DNA from: Methanobacteriota archaeon
GTDB taxonomy: Archaea > Altiarchaeota > Altiarchaeia > IMC4 > QMZM01
Length of the DNA: 8,250 nt
Assembly: GCA_903930485.1 (NCBI GenBank)
Contig: CAIYYO010000122.1
Span: forward strand, 1 to 8,250
Direction: 5' to 3'
Part shown: positions 1-6,131 of the stretch, in pieces
Layout of the letters: each line of letters begins with the position of its first letter
Position numbering within the stretch: the stretch's first letter is position 1
The notes under the pieces: generated by a model
Seen by the model: only the letters and a program-made list of their open reading frames with translations
The model's database searches: none
What the model was told of the DNA's origin: nothing
Position numbers and translations under genes: made by a program

Positions 1-518
1 TCTTCTTCGCAGGGGGTTTGGATTTTAGACTGACTTACATAGCGCTTGCTGCGGCCCTGCCAATTCTCATTTTCAGCCATAAACGCCTCGAGATACTGAA
101 GAAAGTCGACTGGAGCACTCTTGTATTCTTCGCCTCGATGTTCGTTCTGATGCAGAGCGTCTGGGATTCCGGGTTTTTCCAGGATGTGATAAAAGGAACG
201 AACCTTGACATAACGGCAGTGCCTGCCATCCTTCTGGTAAGCGTGGGACTAAGCCAGTTGATTTCAAACGTGCCTCTTGTCGCCCTGTATATGCCGATGC
301 TCCTCTCAGCCGGGGCCTCGTCAAAGGAGTTGATGGCGCTAGCCGCTGGAAGCACGGTGGCCGGGAACCTGCTCATCCTAGGCGCCGCAAGTAACGTAAT
401 AATCATACAGAAGGCCGAAAAGCAGGGAGAGACGCTGTCGTTCAAGGAATTCGCAAGGATCGGGATACCGCTGACGGTAGTGAACGTGTTTGTCTACTGG
501 ATTTTTTTGTCTTTATAA
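1..518 (+). CDS. SLC13/ArsB-type anion permease, C-terminal part
   Basis: This is the 3' end of an integral membrane transporter of the CitMHS/ArsB/NhaD (ion transporter) superfamily. The reading frame is open from base 3, so the true start lies outside the window; the TTG at 18 is not a credible start. About 171 residues are visible and are mostly hydrophobic helices. The family-typical blocks SNVPLVALYMP and AGNLLILGAASNVII are present; in this family such Ser-Asn-Pro and Gly-Ala-Ala-Ser-Asn hairpin segments form the ion-binding core. The protein ends in a hydrophobic helix (VVNVFVYWIFLSL). The substrate cannot be read from this fragment: dicarboxylate, arsenite and Na+/H+ relatives share these blocks. 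The gene is convergent with the radical SAM gene on the other strand, and their stop codons share the palindrome TTATAA at 513-518. A run of T residues within the last codons could end transcription. Confidence 0.85.
   Translation, partial: FFAGGLDFRLTYIALAAALPILIFSHKRLEILKKVDWSTLVFFASMFVLMQSVWDSGFFQDVIKGTNLDITAVPAILLVSVGLSQLISNVPLVALYMPMLLSAGASSKELMALAAGSTVAGNLLILGAASNVIIIQKAEKQGETLSFKEFARIGIPLTVVNVFVYWIFLSL
502..514 (+). terminator. T-rich terminator-like tract at end of permease gene
   Basis: The last codons of the permease contain TTTTTTTGTCTTT just before the stop. Archaeal RNA polymerase can terminate at T-runs without a strong hairpin, and no hairpin is seen here. Being inside the coding sequence, the tract could also simply encode the hydrophobic tail, so this is a weak call. 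Confidence 0.3.
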
Positions 519-1706
519 CATCTCGATATCCATCTCCAGCCCGTCCCTCGTCGGATATTCTTCCACGACGGCAGGCACCAGGCCCATGGTTTTCAGTCGT
601 TCGGCGAATTTTCTGGCTATTTTTTCCGAGGTCAGGAGGCGCAGCTTGTAGTCGTCGACTTTGAAGACGGTTTTTTTCAGGCTGAATTTTTTCCCTAGTT
701 CCTCCGGCATCGTGTCAAGTCTGGATAGAAGTTCCGTCCTCTTTTCATCGCTTAGCTCCTTGATGATCTTTCTGTAAGAAAATCCCGGAGAAGTCTCCTT
801 GAGATATATCACACCGCGTATGAGCAGTCCTTCCTCTGTTACTTCGTCCATCTCCCAGGAAGCATTCTTTGCCCGCCTTTTCAGGCGTTCGCCGATCTGC
901 ACGGAATCCTTGAGCTGGACGCTGCAGAGGTGGACCTTGAATTTGTAGCCCTTGTCTATAACGTATTTCATCAGCGCAAGGCCCGCTTCCTCGCTGCCGG
1001 CGACTGCATACGATTCCTCGTCCTTGTTCGTGTATCCTCTTTCCGAGAGCTTGTTTATCGAACTGTCCGAGAGTTCCAGCTCGTTCAGGTTGAGGAACCC
1101 GATGCGCCCGTCAAGGAAATCAATAAGCTTTTTTGTCTTCTCCTCGTATACCGAAATCACAGGAATCTCTACGCCGACGTCCCACCGGTATTTTTTGGCC
1201 AGCTCTATTCTCGGCCAGAGGGCGTCGTTTTCAAGGCTCGGGTGGAATCTGATTTCGTCGAGGCCGGCGTCGTGCAGGGCGCGTAGTTTTTCCGCTGACG
1301 TGTTCTCAGGCGTAGTGTAGAGGTGTATGTGGAAGTCTTTCCCAAAAATGGTTTTAAGTCTTTTTATCGCATCGACTGTCCGGTCGATTACGAGTAGCGG
1401 GTCTCCGCCGGTTATTCCCGCACCTTTTGCATCGCACATCCTGGCTTCTTCAACGATGATATCGAACTCTTTTTTGGTTAGAGGCCCGCTCTTATGGCCG
1501 GTATCCCATTCATTGGCGTAGACGACGTCTTTCCCCCCCTTCTCGTCGGACAGGGGACAATAGAAGCAGCCCCGGTTGCATACTCCGGTGATGAAAAGGA
1601 CGAGCTTCTCTCCCTTAACGCACATCTTGCAGCCCTTTGGCAGGCCTTTGACTTTGTATGAGTGATACGGCGTCTTGTCAATGCCGGTCGAACCGTTTTT
1701 TTCCAT
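513..1706 (-). CDS. radical SAM protein, COG2108-like, function unknown
   Basis: A radical SAM enzyme of the archaeal group related to pyruvate formate-lyase activating enzymes (COG2108). Numbered from the ATG at 1706 it has 397 residues. The CX3CX2C motif that holds the 4Fe-4S cluster is C43-C47-C50 (GVCNRGCFYC), followed by a GGDP motif at 100-103 and an (IH)LYTT strand near 127-132 typical of the SAM-binding barrel. Two extra cysteines, C26 and C29 (GCKMC), precede the cluster motif. The C-terminal third (about 285-397) lies outside the barrel and is charged and mixed. The substrate is unknown for the family. The frame stays open to a TTG at 1787 (27 more residues). I prefer the ATG because the longer form would take up almost all of the 90-base gap to the divergent gene; neither start has a clear ribosome binding site. 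Confidence 0.88.
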   Translation of the reverse strand: MEKNGSTGIDKTPYHSYKVKGLPKGCKMCVKGEKLVLFITGVCNRGCFYCPLSDEKGGKDVVYANEWDTGHKSGPLTKKEFDIIVEEARMCDAKGAGITGGDPLLVIDRTVDAIKRLKTIFGKDFHIHLYTTPENTSAEKLRALHDAGLDEIRFHPSLENDALWPRIELAKKYRWDVGVEIPVISVYEEKTKKLIDFLDGRIGFLNLNELELSDSSINKLSERGYTNKDEESYAVAGSEEAGLALMKYVIDKGYKFKVHLCSVQLKDSVQIGERLKRRAKNASWEMDEVTEEGLLIRGVIYLKETSPGFSYRKIIKELSDEKRTELLSRLDTMPEELGKKFSLKKTVFKVDDYKLRLLTSEKIARKFAERLKTMGLVPAVVEEYPTRDGLEMDIEML

Positions 1707-1764
1707 TCTTGGTAGTTCATAATTGGGACGCTGTCGAAAAAAGGCATTGGAAGCCGGAAGACCC

Positions 1765-1773
1765 CTATTTTTC
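1765..1773 (+). promoter_or_regulatory. Box A (TATA-like) promoter of the propeller gene
   Basis: CTATTTTTC is centred about 28 bases before the ATG at 1797, the spacing expected for an archaeal promoter giving a leaderless or nearly leaderless transcript. No Shine-Dalgarno sequence precedes that ATG, which fits. The match to the archaeal consensus is only fair. Confidence 0.4.
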
Positions 1774-1796
1774 TTTACCCGACCCAATAGTATTCC

Positions 1797-3362
1797 ATGG
1801 AACCAAGAATCCTTCTAGCCCGGTTGTCCGGCTTATTTTTCGCACTGCTGTTCTTATCCACGCTGAACGCATACGCGCAGGAGGCAGGAGACCTCTTGGT
1901 CACGGACTGGGAATACAAGCCAAACACTTTCATAAACAGCGTCTACGTCGACGACCTCAACGGCGACGGCGTAAACGAGCTGATAGCGACTACAAAAGAC
2001 GGGGTAATATACGATCTTTTGAAAAAGAAAAGCGGCCACACCAACTGGCAATACATCCTCAAAGGCGACGTAAAAGCCTTGAAGATCCTAGATTATGACG
2101 GAGACGGGAAAAAAGAGATACTAGCAGGCACGGACAATATGGGCCTCAGCGTAAGGCTGCTGGACTGGCAGGGCGGGATCAAGGGGAGCAGCATAGAGTA
2201 TGATCCTTCCGTCTACTCTCTTGACGCATCGGATATCGACGGGGACGGGAAGAACGACATAATCATCGGCGCGCAGGCCAAGAGCGTTGATATATTCAGT
2301 ACATCAAAAGACAAGATTCTGTGGAGCTATGCGACGAACGGCCCGGTCTACTACGTGAAGGGAACGGACTTGAACGGCGACGGAAAGCCCGTGGTGGTGG
2401 CGGCGTCGATATGGAACGACAACGAGCAGGATTATGCGGAAGTCTATGCGATAGACTCCAAGGGAAAGAATAAATGGACTTATGGCGTATCCGGCGGCAT
2501 CATCGGTTCTGCGTCTCATCCGGTGGACGTCTTTGACGTGAACGGCGACGGTAAAGCCGAAGTCCTTGTCGGAAGCAAGACCCACGGCCTGGACGTTTTG
2601 AGCCCTGGAGGCGCTCTTTTATGGAATTATCAGACTGAAAAATACGTCAACGTGGTTTACGCCTACAAGGATGCTGGCAGAACCGTGATACTGCTGGGTG
2701 CGACTCCCTACGTCTACGCGCTGGACGGAGGAGGCGCCATTATTTGGAGATACCGGGTCAACACTACCGTCTATGCCCTGGAGGCGGCAGACATTAATTC
2801 GGACGTAAAGCCCGAGGTCCTCGTCGGAGCCGGGAATTACCTGCATGTGCTTTCGGAAGCAGGGAAGGAGTTATCTTCTCTAAATTATGCCGGGGACGTG
2901 CACGGCCTCGCGACCGGAGACCTGAACGGCGACGGCGGGACCGAAGTCGTTGCCGGGCTTGGATGGTCTGAGGCACGGCTCGACCATAATTACCAGTTCG
3001 GCAATATTGTCGTATATACGGTGAACAAAGATTATACGGCTACGGGAACTAACCCTGAAAAGCCCCTTCAAACTACTACGACAACACAGACCAGGGTCAC
3101 AAACCCTGGAAAGAAGACGACGACATCGACTCTTACGGAAGCGGATACAGTCCTCACGACAGAAACAATAGAAACCTCGACGACTGAGTCTATTGAGCCT
3201 GCGAAAACAAACAATGGGGTCACTCTTGCGATCCTCGCAGGATTAGGAATAGGGGGCCTGATTTTGCTCATAATACTCGCGGTCATCGTGGTGCTGGTCT
3301 TAAAGAAGAAGTCCGGAGGAAAGAAGCCTCCTGCAGAACCAAAACCTGCGAATACGACCTAA
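1797..3362 (+). CDS. membrane-anchored FG-GAP beta-propeller surface protein
   Basis: A 521-residue exported protein with four parts. Residues 1-28 form a signal peptide (RILLARL, then a hydrophobic core, ending NAYAQ). Residues about 38-411 form eight propeller repeats, each starting near an aromatic (W38, W84, W176, W227, W276, W317). Residues about 414-473 are a Thr/Ser/Pro-rich linker likely to be O-glycosylated. A single membrane helix spans about 474-502, followed by a short basic, Pro-rich cytoplasmic tail. Calcium loops of the DxNGDG/DxDGDG type are seen at D53, D99, D146, D191, D247 and D375; the loop at D332 is altered (DINSDV), and the sixth repeat (about 276-316) has none. Such FG-GAP/VCBS propellers, as in integrin alpha chains, bind ligands or partner proteins outside the cell. 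The build suggests a pseudoperiplasmic or cell-surface adhesion or recognition protein; the ligand is unknown. The stop overlaps the convergent gene by 4 bases. Confidence 0.9.
   Translation: MEPRILLARLSGLFFALLFLSTLNAYAQEAGDLLVTDWEYKPNTFINSVYVDDLNGDGVNELIATTKDGVIYDLLKKKSGHTNWQYILKGDVKALKILDYDGDGKKEILAGTDNMGLSVRLLDWQGGIKGSSIEYDPSVYSLDASDIDGDGKNDIIIGAQAKSVDIFSTSKDKILWSYATNGPVYYVKGTDLNGDGKPVVVAASIWNDNEQDYAEVYAIDSKGKNKWTYGVSGGIIGSASHPVDVFDVNGDGKAEVLVGSKTHGLDVLSPGGALLWNYQTEKYVNVVYAYKDAGRTVILLGATPYVYALDGGGAIIWRYRVNTTVYALEAADINSDVKPEVLVGAGNYLHVLSEAGKELSSLNYAGDVHGLATGDLNGDGGTEVVAGLGWSEARLDHNYQFGNIVVYTVNKDYTATGTNPEKPLQTTTTTQTRVTNPGKKTTTSTLTEADTVLTTETIETSTTESIEPAKTNNGVTLAILAGLGIGGLILLIILAVIVVLVLKKKSGGKKPPAEPKPANTT
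1908..3029 (+). repeat. eight tandem FG-GAP/VCBS-like repeats within the propeller gene
   Basis: This is protein-level repetition of about 40-55 residues per unit. The common pattern is an aromatic-Tyr strand, a D-x-(N/D)-G-D-G loop, a (E/D)-(V/I)-(L/I)-(V/A)-G strand and a closing strand. Repeats 1-5 and 8 keep the calcium loop, repeat 7 keeps part of it and repeat 6 has lost it. Units are too diverged in DNA to be a recent expansion. Confidence 0.8.
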
Positions 3363-3988
3363 TAAGGGAGGAACTCTATGTCGCACCTGGACATCTTCTT
3401 GTAGAACTCCAGGTCCTGTTTCTGCTGACGGCCGGCGTAAAACAACTGGTCTAAAGCGAACCATGTGATGAACCACCCGCCGGGCTCCAGAATGACTATG
3501 AACAGGTTATAAAAGAAATCGGTCGACTTTTTGGAAGAGATATATGTTGCAGCGACCATCATAAGCATTCCTGCGAATATGGCAAAAAAACTCATTCTTC
3601 TAGTCCCCGAGACCTCGTCCCTATGCATTTCGTAATGCTTCTTGAAATGCTCGTGCAGCCGTCTCTTTATCGTCACCTCCTGCTCGACGTTCCTCATGCC
3701 CCTGGGTATCAGGAAGCGCAGCTCGATCCTTCCCGAAGTCTTTTCCTTGCTGGCTTTCTTGGCCTCCATTAGAAAGTCGTCCGACAGAGACCTCTGCGAA
3801 TACGGCCTAGGGTCGAAGTCTGAGAATATGTCGTCGTAGGTGTCGAGCCACAGGCTGATCTCCGACATCTGGAGGAGCTTGTGCCTTTCCTCGAATGGAT
3901 TAGTCTTGGCTTCAGGTTTCGGGTTTACGCCGTCCAACGCACCTTCCACTTTTTGCTCCACTTCCGACAGGTCTTTGTCCGCGAACAT
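3359..3988 (-). CDS. conserved two-helix membrane protein, function unknown
   Basis: A 209-residue protein I cannot assign to a characterised family, although its central block resembles uncharacterised proteins found in several prokaryotes. Residues 1-130 are soluble and charged and contain ISLWLDTYDDIFSDFDPRPY (44-63), SLSDDF (67-72), an ELRFLIP strand (89-95) and a basic helix IKRRLHEHFKKHYE (107-120). Two membrane segments follow, about 132-151 and 157-183; the second contains EPGGWFITWFALDQLF, a Pro-Gly-Gly break between acidic and aromatic residues. The short C-terminal tail is charged. Both termini are predicted to be cytoplasmic, which would make the large N-terminal domain cytosolic. 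The ATG at 3988 has no ribosome binding site but has a TATA element 26 bases upstream, so it is probably leaderless. It is convergent with the propeller gene and divergent from the radical SAM/DUF4130 unit. Confidence 0.82.
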   Translation of the reverse strand: MFADKDLSEVEQKVEGALDGVNPKPEAKTNPFEERHKLLQMSEISLWLDTYDDIFSDFDPRPYSQRSLSDDFLMEAKKASKEKTSGRIELRFLIPRGMRNVEQEVTIKRRLHEHFKKHYEMHRDEVSGTRRMSFFAIFAGMLMMVAATYISSKKSTDFFYNLFIVILEPGGWFITWFALDQLFYAGRQQKQDLEFYKKMSRCDIEFLPY

Positions 3989-4009
3989 CGTAGATTATTT
4001 TGTTTTCAA

Positions 4010-4019
4010 AGAATAAACT
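4010..4019 (-). promoter_or_regulatory. Box A promoter of the two-helix membrane protein gene
   Basis: Read on the minus strand, AGTTTATTCT is centred about 26 bases before the ATG at 3988. There is no Shine-Dalgarno sequence in between, so a leaderless transcript is the simplest reading. Confidence 0.55.
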
Positions 4020-4061
4020 TCAAACGTAGAAAAAACACTTTTCCAACGCTCTACCGCGGCC

Positions 4062-4071
4062 CTTTATAAAG
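4062..4071 (+). promoter_or_regulatory. Box A promoter of the radical SAM/DUF4130 unit
   Basis: CTTTATAAAG, a perfect palindrome and a close match to the archaeal TATA consensus, is centred about 25 bases before the GTG at 4091. No ribosome binding site lies before the GTG. This position is the main reason for accepting the GTG as the start and the transcript as leaderless. Confidence 0.65.
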
Positions 4072-4090
4072 CCTGTTCTATCCATATAAC

Positions 4091-5314
4091 GTGACATCAT
4101 CAGAGAAGATCAACTGCCTGGCGGCCGGAAGCGGCTTCGACTCATTGGGAAGCCAGACGGACGGTCCGGCGGTTGACAGTCACAAAGTAGGGGCCTTAGG
4201 GGCAGGAACAAAGTACGACGTATGCGCTTCCACGGCTTCGAAGAGGCAAGTTGAGGGGGTGGAGAGGGTTGGCTCGGTCTCTAGGGGCGGCTTATGCCAT
4301 TCGTATACGCCGGATGGCAGATGCGTCAGCCTCTTCAAGACCTTATATACGAATGCCTGCGGCCACGAATGCAACTACTGCCAGAACGCGTCGACCTGCG
4401 GGAAGCCCGGGAAAAAATATTCCTACGCTCCCGAGGAACTGGCCGAAATAACCATGCAGCTATACAAAGGCAATTACATCGAAGGCCTGTTCCTAAGCTC
4501 AGGCACCGGGGGAGACGAGAACGAGACCATGGAAAAGATCATCGAGACCGGAGAGATCCTTCGCAACAAATATTCATTCCAGGGATACATGCATCTCAAA
4601 ATACTACCAGGCGCGTCGAAGGAACACATCCGGCAGGCGATGGAGCTCGCGGACAGGGTCAGCATAAACCTGGAAGCGCCTTCAAAGAACTACCTTTCGG
4701 AGATGAGCCCGACAAAGGACTATATCAAAGACATCATCCTAAGACAGAGATACATAAAAGAATTATCCAAAAAAACATCTTCCCCATCCGGTCAGACCAC
4801 GCAGCTCGTCGTAGGAGCTGCAGGGGAAACGGACGAAGAGATATTCCAGAAGATAATCTACGAATACAACGAGATCGGCTTAAAGCGGGCCTATTATTCC
4901 GTGTTCACCCCGCTCGAGGGAACAGGCTTCTCGGACCGCGAAAAACAGCCCCTCTGGAGAGAACACCGCTTATACCAGATGGACTGGCTGTACCGCGTCT
5001 ACGACCTCCGGAAAAAAGAGATCGAGCTCGCATTCGATGAACAAGGATTCCTGCCGGACACGGACCCGAAGACCGCGATCGCACGGCAGACACTGGATTC
5101 GGCAGTCGACCCGAACGTTGCAGAATATGAAGAGCTGATACGCGTCCCTGGGATCGGTCCGATCAGTGCCGAACGCATAATCATGGCCCGCAGGCAGGGA
5201 AAATTGACTAAAGACCGCGAGCTGCAGACCCTTGGAGTCAGGATAAACCGCGCGAAGCCGTTCCTTGAATTGAACGGATGGCGCGACACGAACCTATCGA
5301 GGTGGCTTACCTGA
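4091..5314 (+). CDS. putative DNA modification/repair radical SAM protein (COG4277, TIGR03916-like)
   Basis: A 407-residue radical SAM protein. The cluster motif CX3CX2C is C90-C94-C97 (NACGHECNYC), preceded by the family signature LCHSYTPDGRCVSL (68-81) with two more cysteines (C69, C78) and followed by C103. Other family blocks are NYIEGLFLSSG (128-138), GYMHLKILPGAS (165-176), DRVSINLEAP (188-197) and TQLVVGAAGETDEEI (237-251). Near the C terminus, residues about 344-385 form a helix-hairpin-helix element (LIRVPGIGPISAERI), a DNA-binding motif. The family is known mainly from its linkage to the DUF4130/TIGR03915 protein and, in many bacteria, a uracil-DNA-glycosylase-like protein. Its reaction is unknown. 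Here the DUF4130 partner follows after 76 bases. An oddity is an N-terminal stretch of about 30 residues (1-31) before the usual family start, with a motif echoing the one that follows. The start is GTG, supported by the promoter position. Confidence 0.9.
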   Translation: MTSSEKINCLAAGSGFDSLGSQTDGPAVDSHKVGALGAGTKYDVCASTASKRQVEGVERVGSVSRGGLCHSYTPDGRCVSLFKTLYTNACGHECNYCQNASTCGKPGKKYSYAPEELAEITMQLYKGNYIEGLFLSSGTGGDENETMEKIIETGEILRNKYSFQGYMHLKILPGASKEHIRQAMELADRVSINLEAPSKNYLSEMSPTKDYIKDIILRQRYIKELSKKTSSPSGQTTQLVVGAAGETDEEIFQKIIYEYNEIGLKRAYYSVFTPLEGTGFSDREKQPLWREHRLYQMDWLYRVYDLRKKEIELAFDEQGFLPDTDPKTAIARQTLDSAVDPNVAEYEELIRVPGIGPISAERIIMARRQGKLTKDRELQTLGVRINRAKPFLELNGWRDTNLSRWLT

Positions 5315-5316
5315 AA

Positions 5317-5335
5317 GAACCCCCGTTGGGGGTTC
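5317..5335 (+). repeat. perfect 8-bp hairpin after the radical SAM stop
   Basis: GAACCCCC, loop GTT, GGGGGTTC. The stem begins two bases after the TGA of the radical SAM gene. It is GC-rich with no following T-run, so it is not a classical terminator. It may protect the 3' end of the upstream message or set the ratio between the two genes. Confidence 0.7.
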
Positions 5336-5345
5336 ACGAAACGGA

Positions 5346-5366
5346 GGGTGAGCCTGCGGCTCACCC
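5346..5366 (+). repeat. perfect 9-bp hairpin in the radical SAM/DUF4130 spacer
   Basis: GGGTGAGCC, loop TGC, GGCTCACCC. A further GG/CC pair (5343-5344 with 5368-5369) can extend it past an A-A mismatch. It sits 10 bases from the first hairpin and 10 bases before the ribosome binding site of the next gene. No T-run follows. Confidence 0.7.
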
Positions 5367-5376
5367 ACCTGAAATA

Positions 5377-5384
5377 GAGGTGAT
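5377..5384 (+). promoter_or_regulatory. strong ribosome binding site of the DUF4130 gene
   Basis: GAGGTGAT pairs with eight bases of the archaeal 16S rRNA 3' end (AUCACCUCC) and lies 6 bases before the ATG at 5391. It fixes the start. The five bases CACCT at 5366-5370 are complementary to AGGTG at 5378-5382, so the site could be masked by a small hairpin. Confidence 0.8.
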
Positions 5385-5390
5385 TGGACA

Positions 5391-5990
5391 ATGAAAACGC
5401 CGGAAAACTTTATACAATACCTGGCAGCCCACAGAGACTGCACGGAAGAGATTATGGACTACGCGAGGATGCTCTCGCAGGAAGACGTTGAGACAGGGGC
5501 CGAACCCAAGACTGCCAAGATACGTAGGATGATATCCTCGGTAAGGCTGGAGATACACAAGATGCGCGGCTTCGTGCGCCTGGTGCCGCTGGCTGACAGC
5601 ATATCCTACGGTTTCATGGAGCCCGAGCACGACATAGGGATGTGGGTAGCCGACTCACTCGCGCACAGGTTCCCGAACACCGAGATAATAATCGGTAACA
5701 ACCAGCGCACCTGGAGGTCCAACTACTCGGAGAACGGATTGATCCATCAGGAAGGCCCGGGGATCATGGCGACGATCGAAGAGCTCAAAAAAGAGCAGGG
5801 GATCATGCCGAAGGAACAGGTTAATAACGACACGGAGAAATTGTGGATGACTTACTACCTGAGCCAGTACTGCCCGGACAGGAAGAACCTGCGACAATTC
5901 CATAAGCAAATGCCTGAAAAGCATATGAAAGCCGCAGGAATGCATCTGGAACAGGCAGTGTCGTACATGCCGCTGACGAGCTTCGTTTAG
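5391..5990 (+). CDS. DUF4130 / TIGR03915-like probable DNA metabolism protein
   Basis: A 199-residue protein matching the DUF4130 family, the usual neighbour of the radical SAM protein encoded just upstream. The family-typical stretch is IRRMISSVRLEIHKMRGFVRL (44-64), followed by a strand pair and FMEPEHDIGMWVADSLAHRFP (75-95). The second half holds LWMTYYLSQYCPDRKN (151-166) and a basic helix HKQMPEKHMK (171-180), corresponding to the Trp-rich and basic tail of relatives. It is shorter than typical bacterial members (about 250 residues), mostly at the N terminus, and is not fused to a uracil-DNA-glycosylase domain as some bacterial relatives are. The molecular function is unknown; linkage suggests nucleic acid modification or repair together with the radical SAM enzyme. 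It is probably co-transcribed with that gene and translated from its own strong ribosome binding site. Confidence 0.87.
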   Translation: MKTPENFIQYLAAHRDCTEEIMDYARMLSQEDVETGAEPKTAKIRRMISSVRLEIHKMRGFVRLVPLADSISYGFMEPEHDIGMWVADSLAHRFPNTEIIIGNNQRTWRSNYSENGLIHQEGPGIMATIEELKKEQGIMPKEQVNNDTEKLWMTYYLSQYCPDRKNLRQFHKQMPEKHMKAAGMHLEQAVSYMPLTSFV

Positions 5991-6082
5991 AAGACGGTGT
6001 TGGCCGGCCTATTTTTTTCATATTTTTCCACAAAGAGACCGAGCAAAAAACCCAAAACACTTTCCCATGCAACTCCCATCAT
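5987..6082 (-). CDS. candidate 31-residue single-helix membrane protein
   Basis: A short ORF that I support from several signs rather than from homology. It begins with two consecutive ATG codons (6082 and 6079), preceded by GGAGGT at 6087-6092; the spacing is 4 bases to the first ATG and 7 to the second, the second being the better. The product starts MMGVAWESVLGFLLGLFV, a plausible membrane helix, and ends in a charged tail (EKYEKNRPANTVF). The stop TAA overlaps the stop of the convergent DUF4130 gene by 4 bases, the same tail-to-tail arrangement as the gene pair at 3359-3362. I do not recognise a family. It could be a spurious ORF whose A-rich tail is only the reverse of a T-rich terminator for the + strand. 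Confidence 0.45.
   Translation of the reverse strand: MMGVAWESVLGFLLGLFVEKYEKNRPANTVF
6011..6027 (+). terminator. T-rich terminator-like tract after DUF4130 gene
   Basis: About 20 bases after the DUF4130 stop the plus strand reads ATTTTTTTCATATTTTT, two T-runs of seven and five. This fits archaeal T-tract termination without a hairpin and would end the radical SAM/DUF4130 transcript before the UPF0145 gene. The same bases encode the Lys/Glu/Asn tail of the candidate small ORF on the other strand. Confidence 0.5.
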
Positions 6083-6086
6083 AATA

Positions 6087-6092
6087 ACCTCC
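6087..6092 (-). promoter_or_regulatory. ribosome binding site of the candidate small ORF
   Basis: On the minus strand GGAGGT lies 4 and 7 bases before the tandem ATG codons at 6082 and 6079. It matches six bases of the archaeal anti-Shine-Dalgarno complement. It is the strongest single argument that the small ORF is translated. Confidence 0.5.
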
Positions 6093-6131
6093 AGAGCAAA
6101 TAACACTCAGAAGACAGCGGATGGACAGAAA

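Noticed and set aside
930..1521. Plus-strand frames opposite the COG2108 gene
   Set aside because: They overlap a clearly conserved radical SAM sequence and have Ser/Arg-rich shadow composition.
1707..1787. Longer COG2108 protein starting at TTG 1787
   Set aside because: A TTG start without ribosome binding site or TATA element, lying 9 bases from the divergent ATG; possible but less likely than ATG 1706.
1793..1802. Palindrome TTCCATGGAA over the propeller start codon
   Set aside because: Ten-base palindrome at an ATG with no second copy; probably chance, and the minus-strand ATG it creates stops after seven codons.
4294..5040. 248-codon plus-strand frame inside the radical SAM gene
   Set aside because: Arg/His/Pro-rich shadow of the real frame with no family features.
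5997..6131. N-terminal extension of the UPF0145 frame from a GTG at 5997
   Set aside because: The 45 extra residues are low-complexity and basic, unlike the family; the ATG at 6132 gives the normal length, and the stretch contains the T-rich terminator-like tract.
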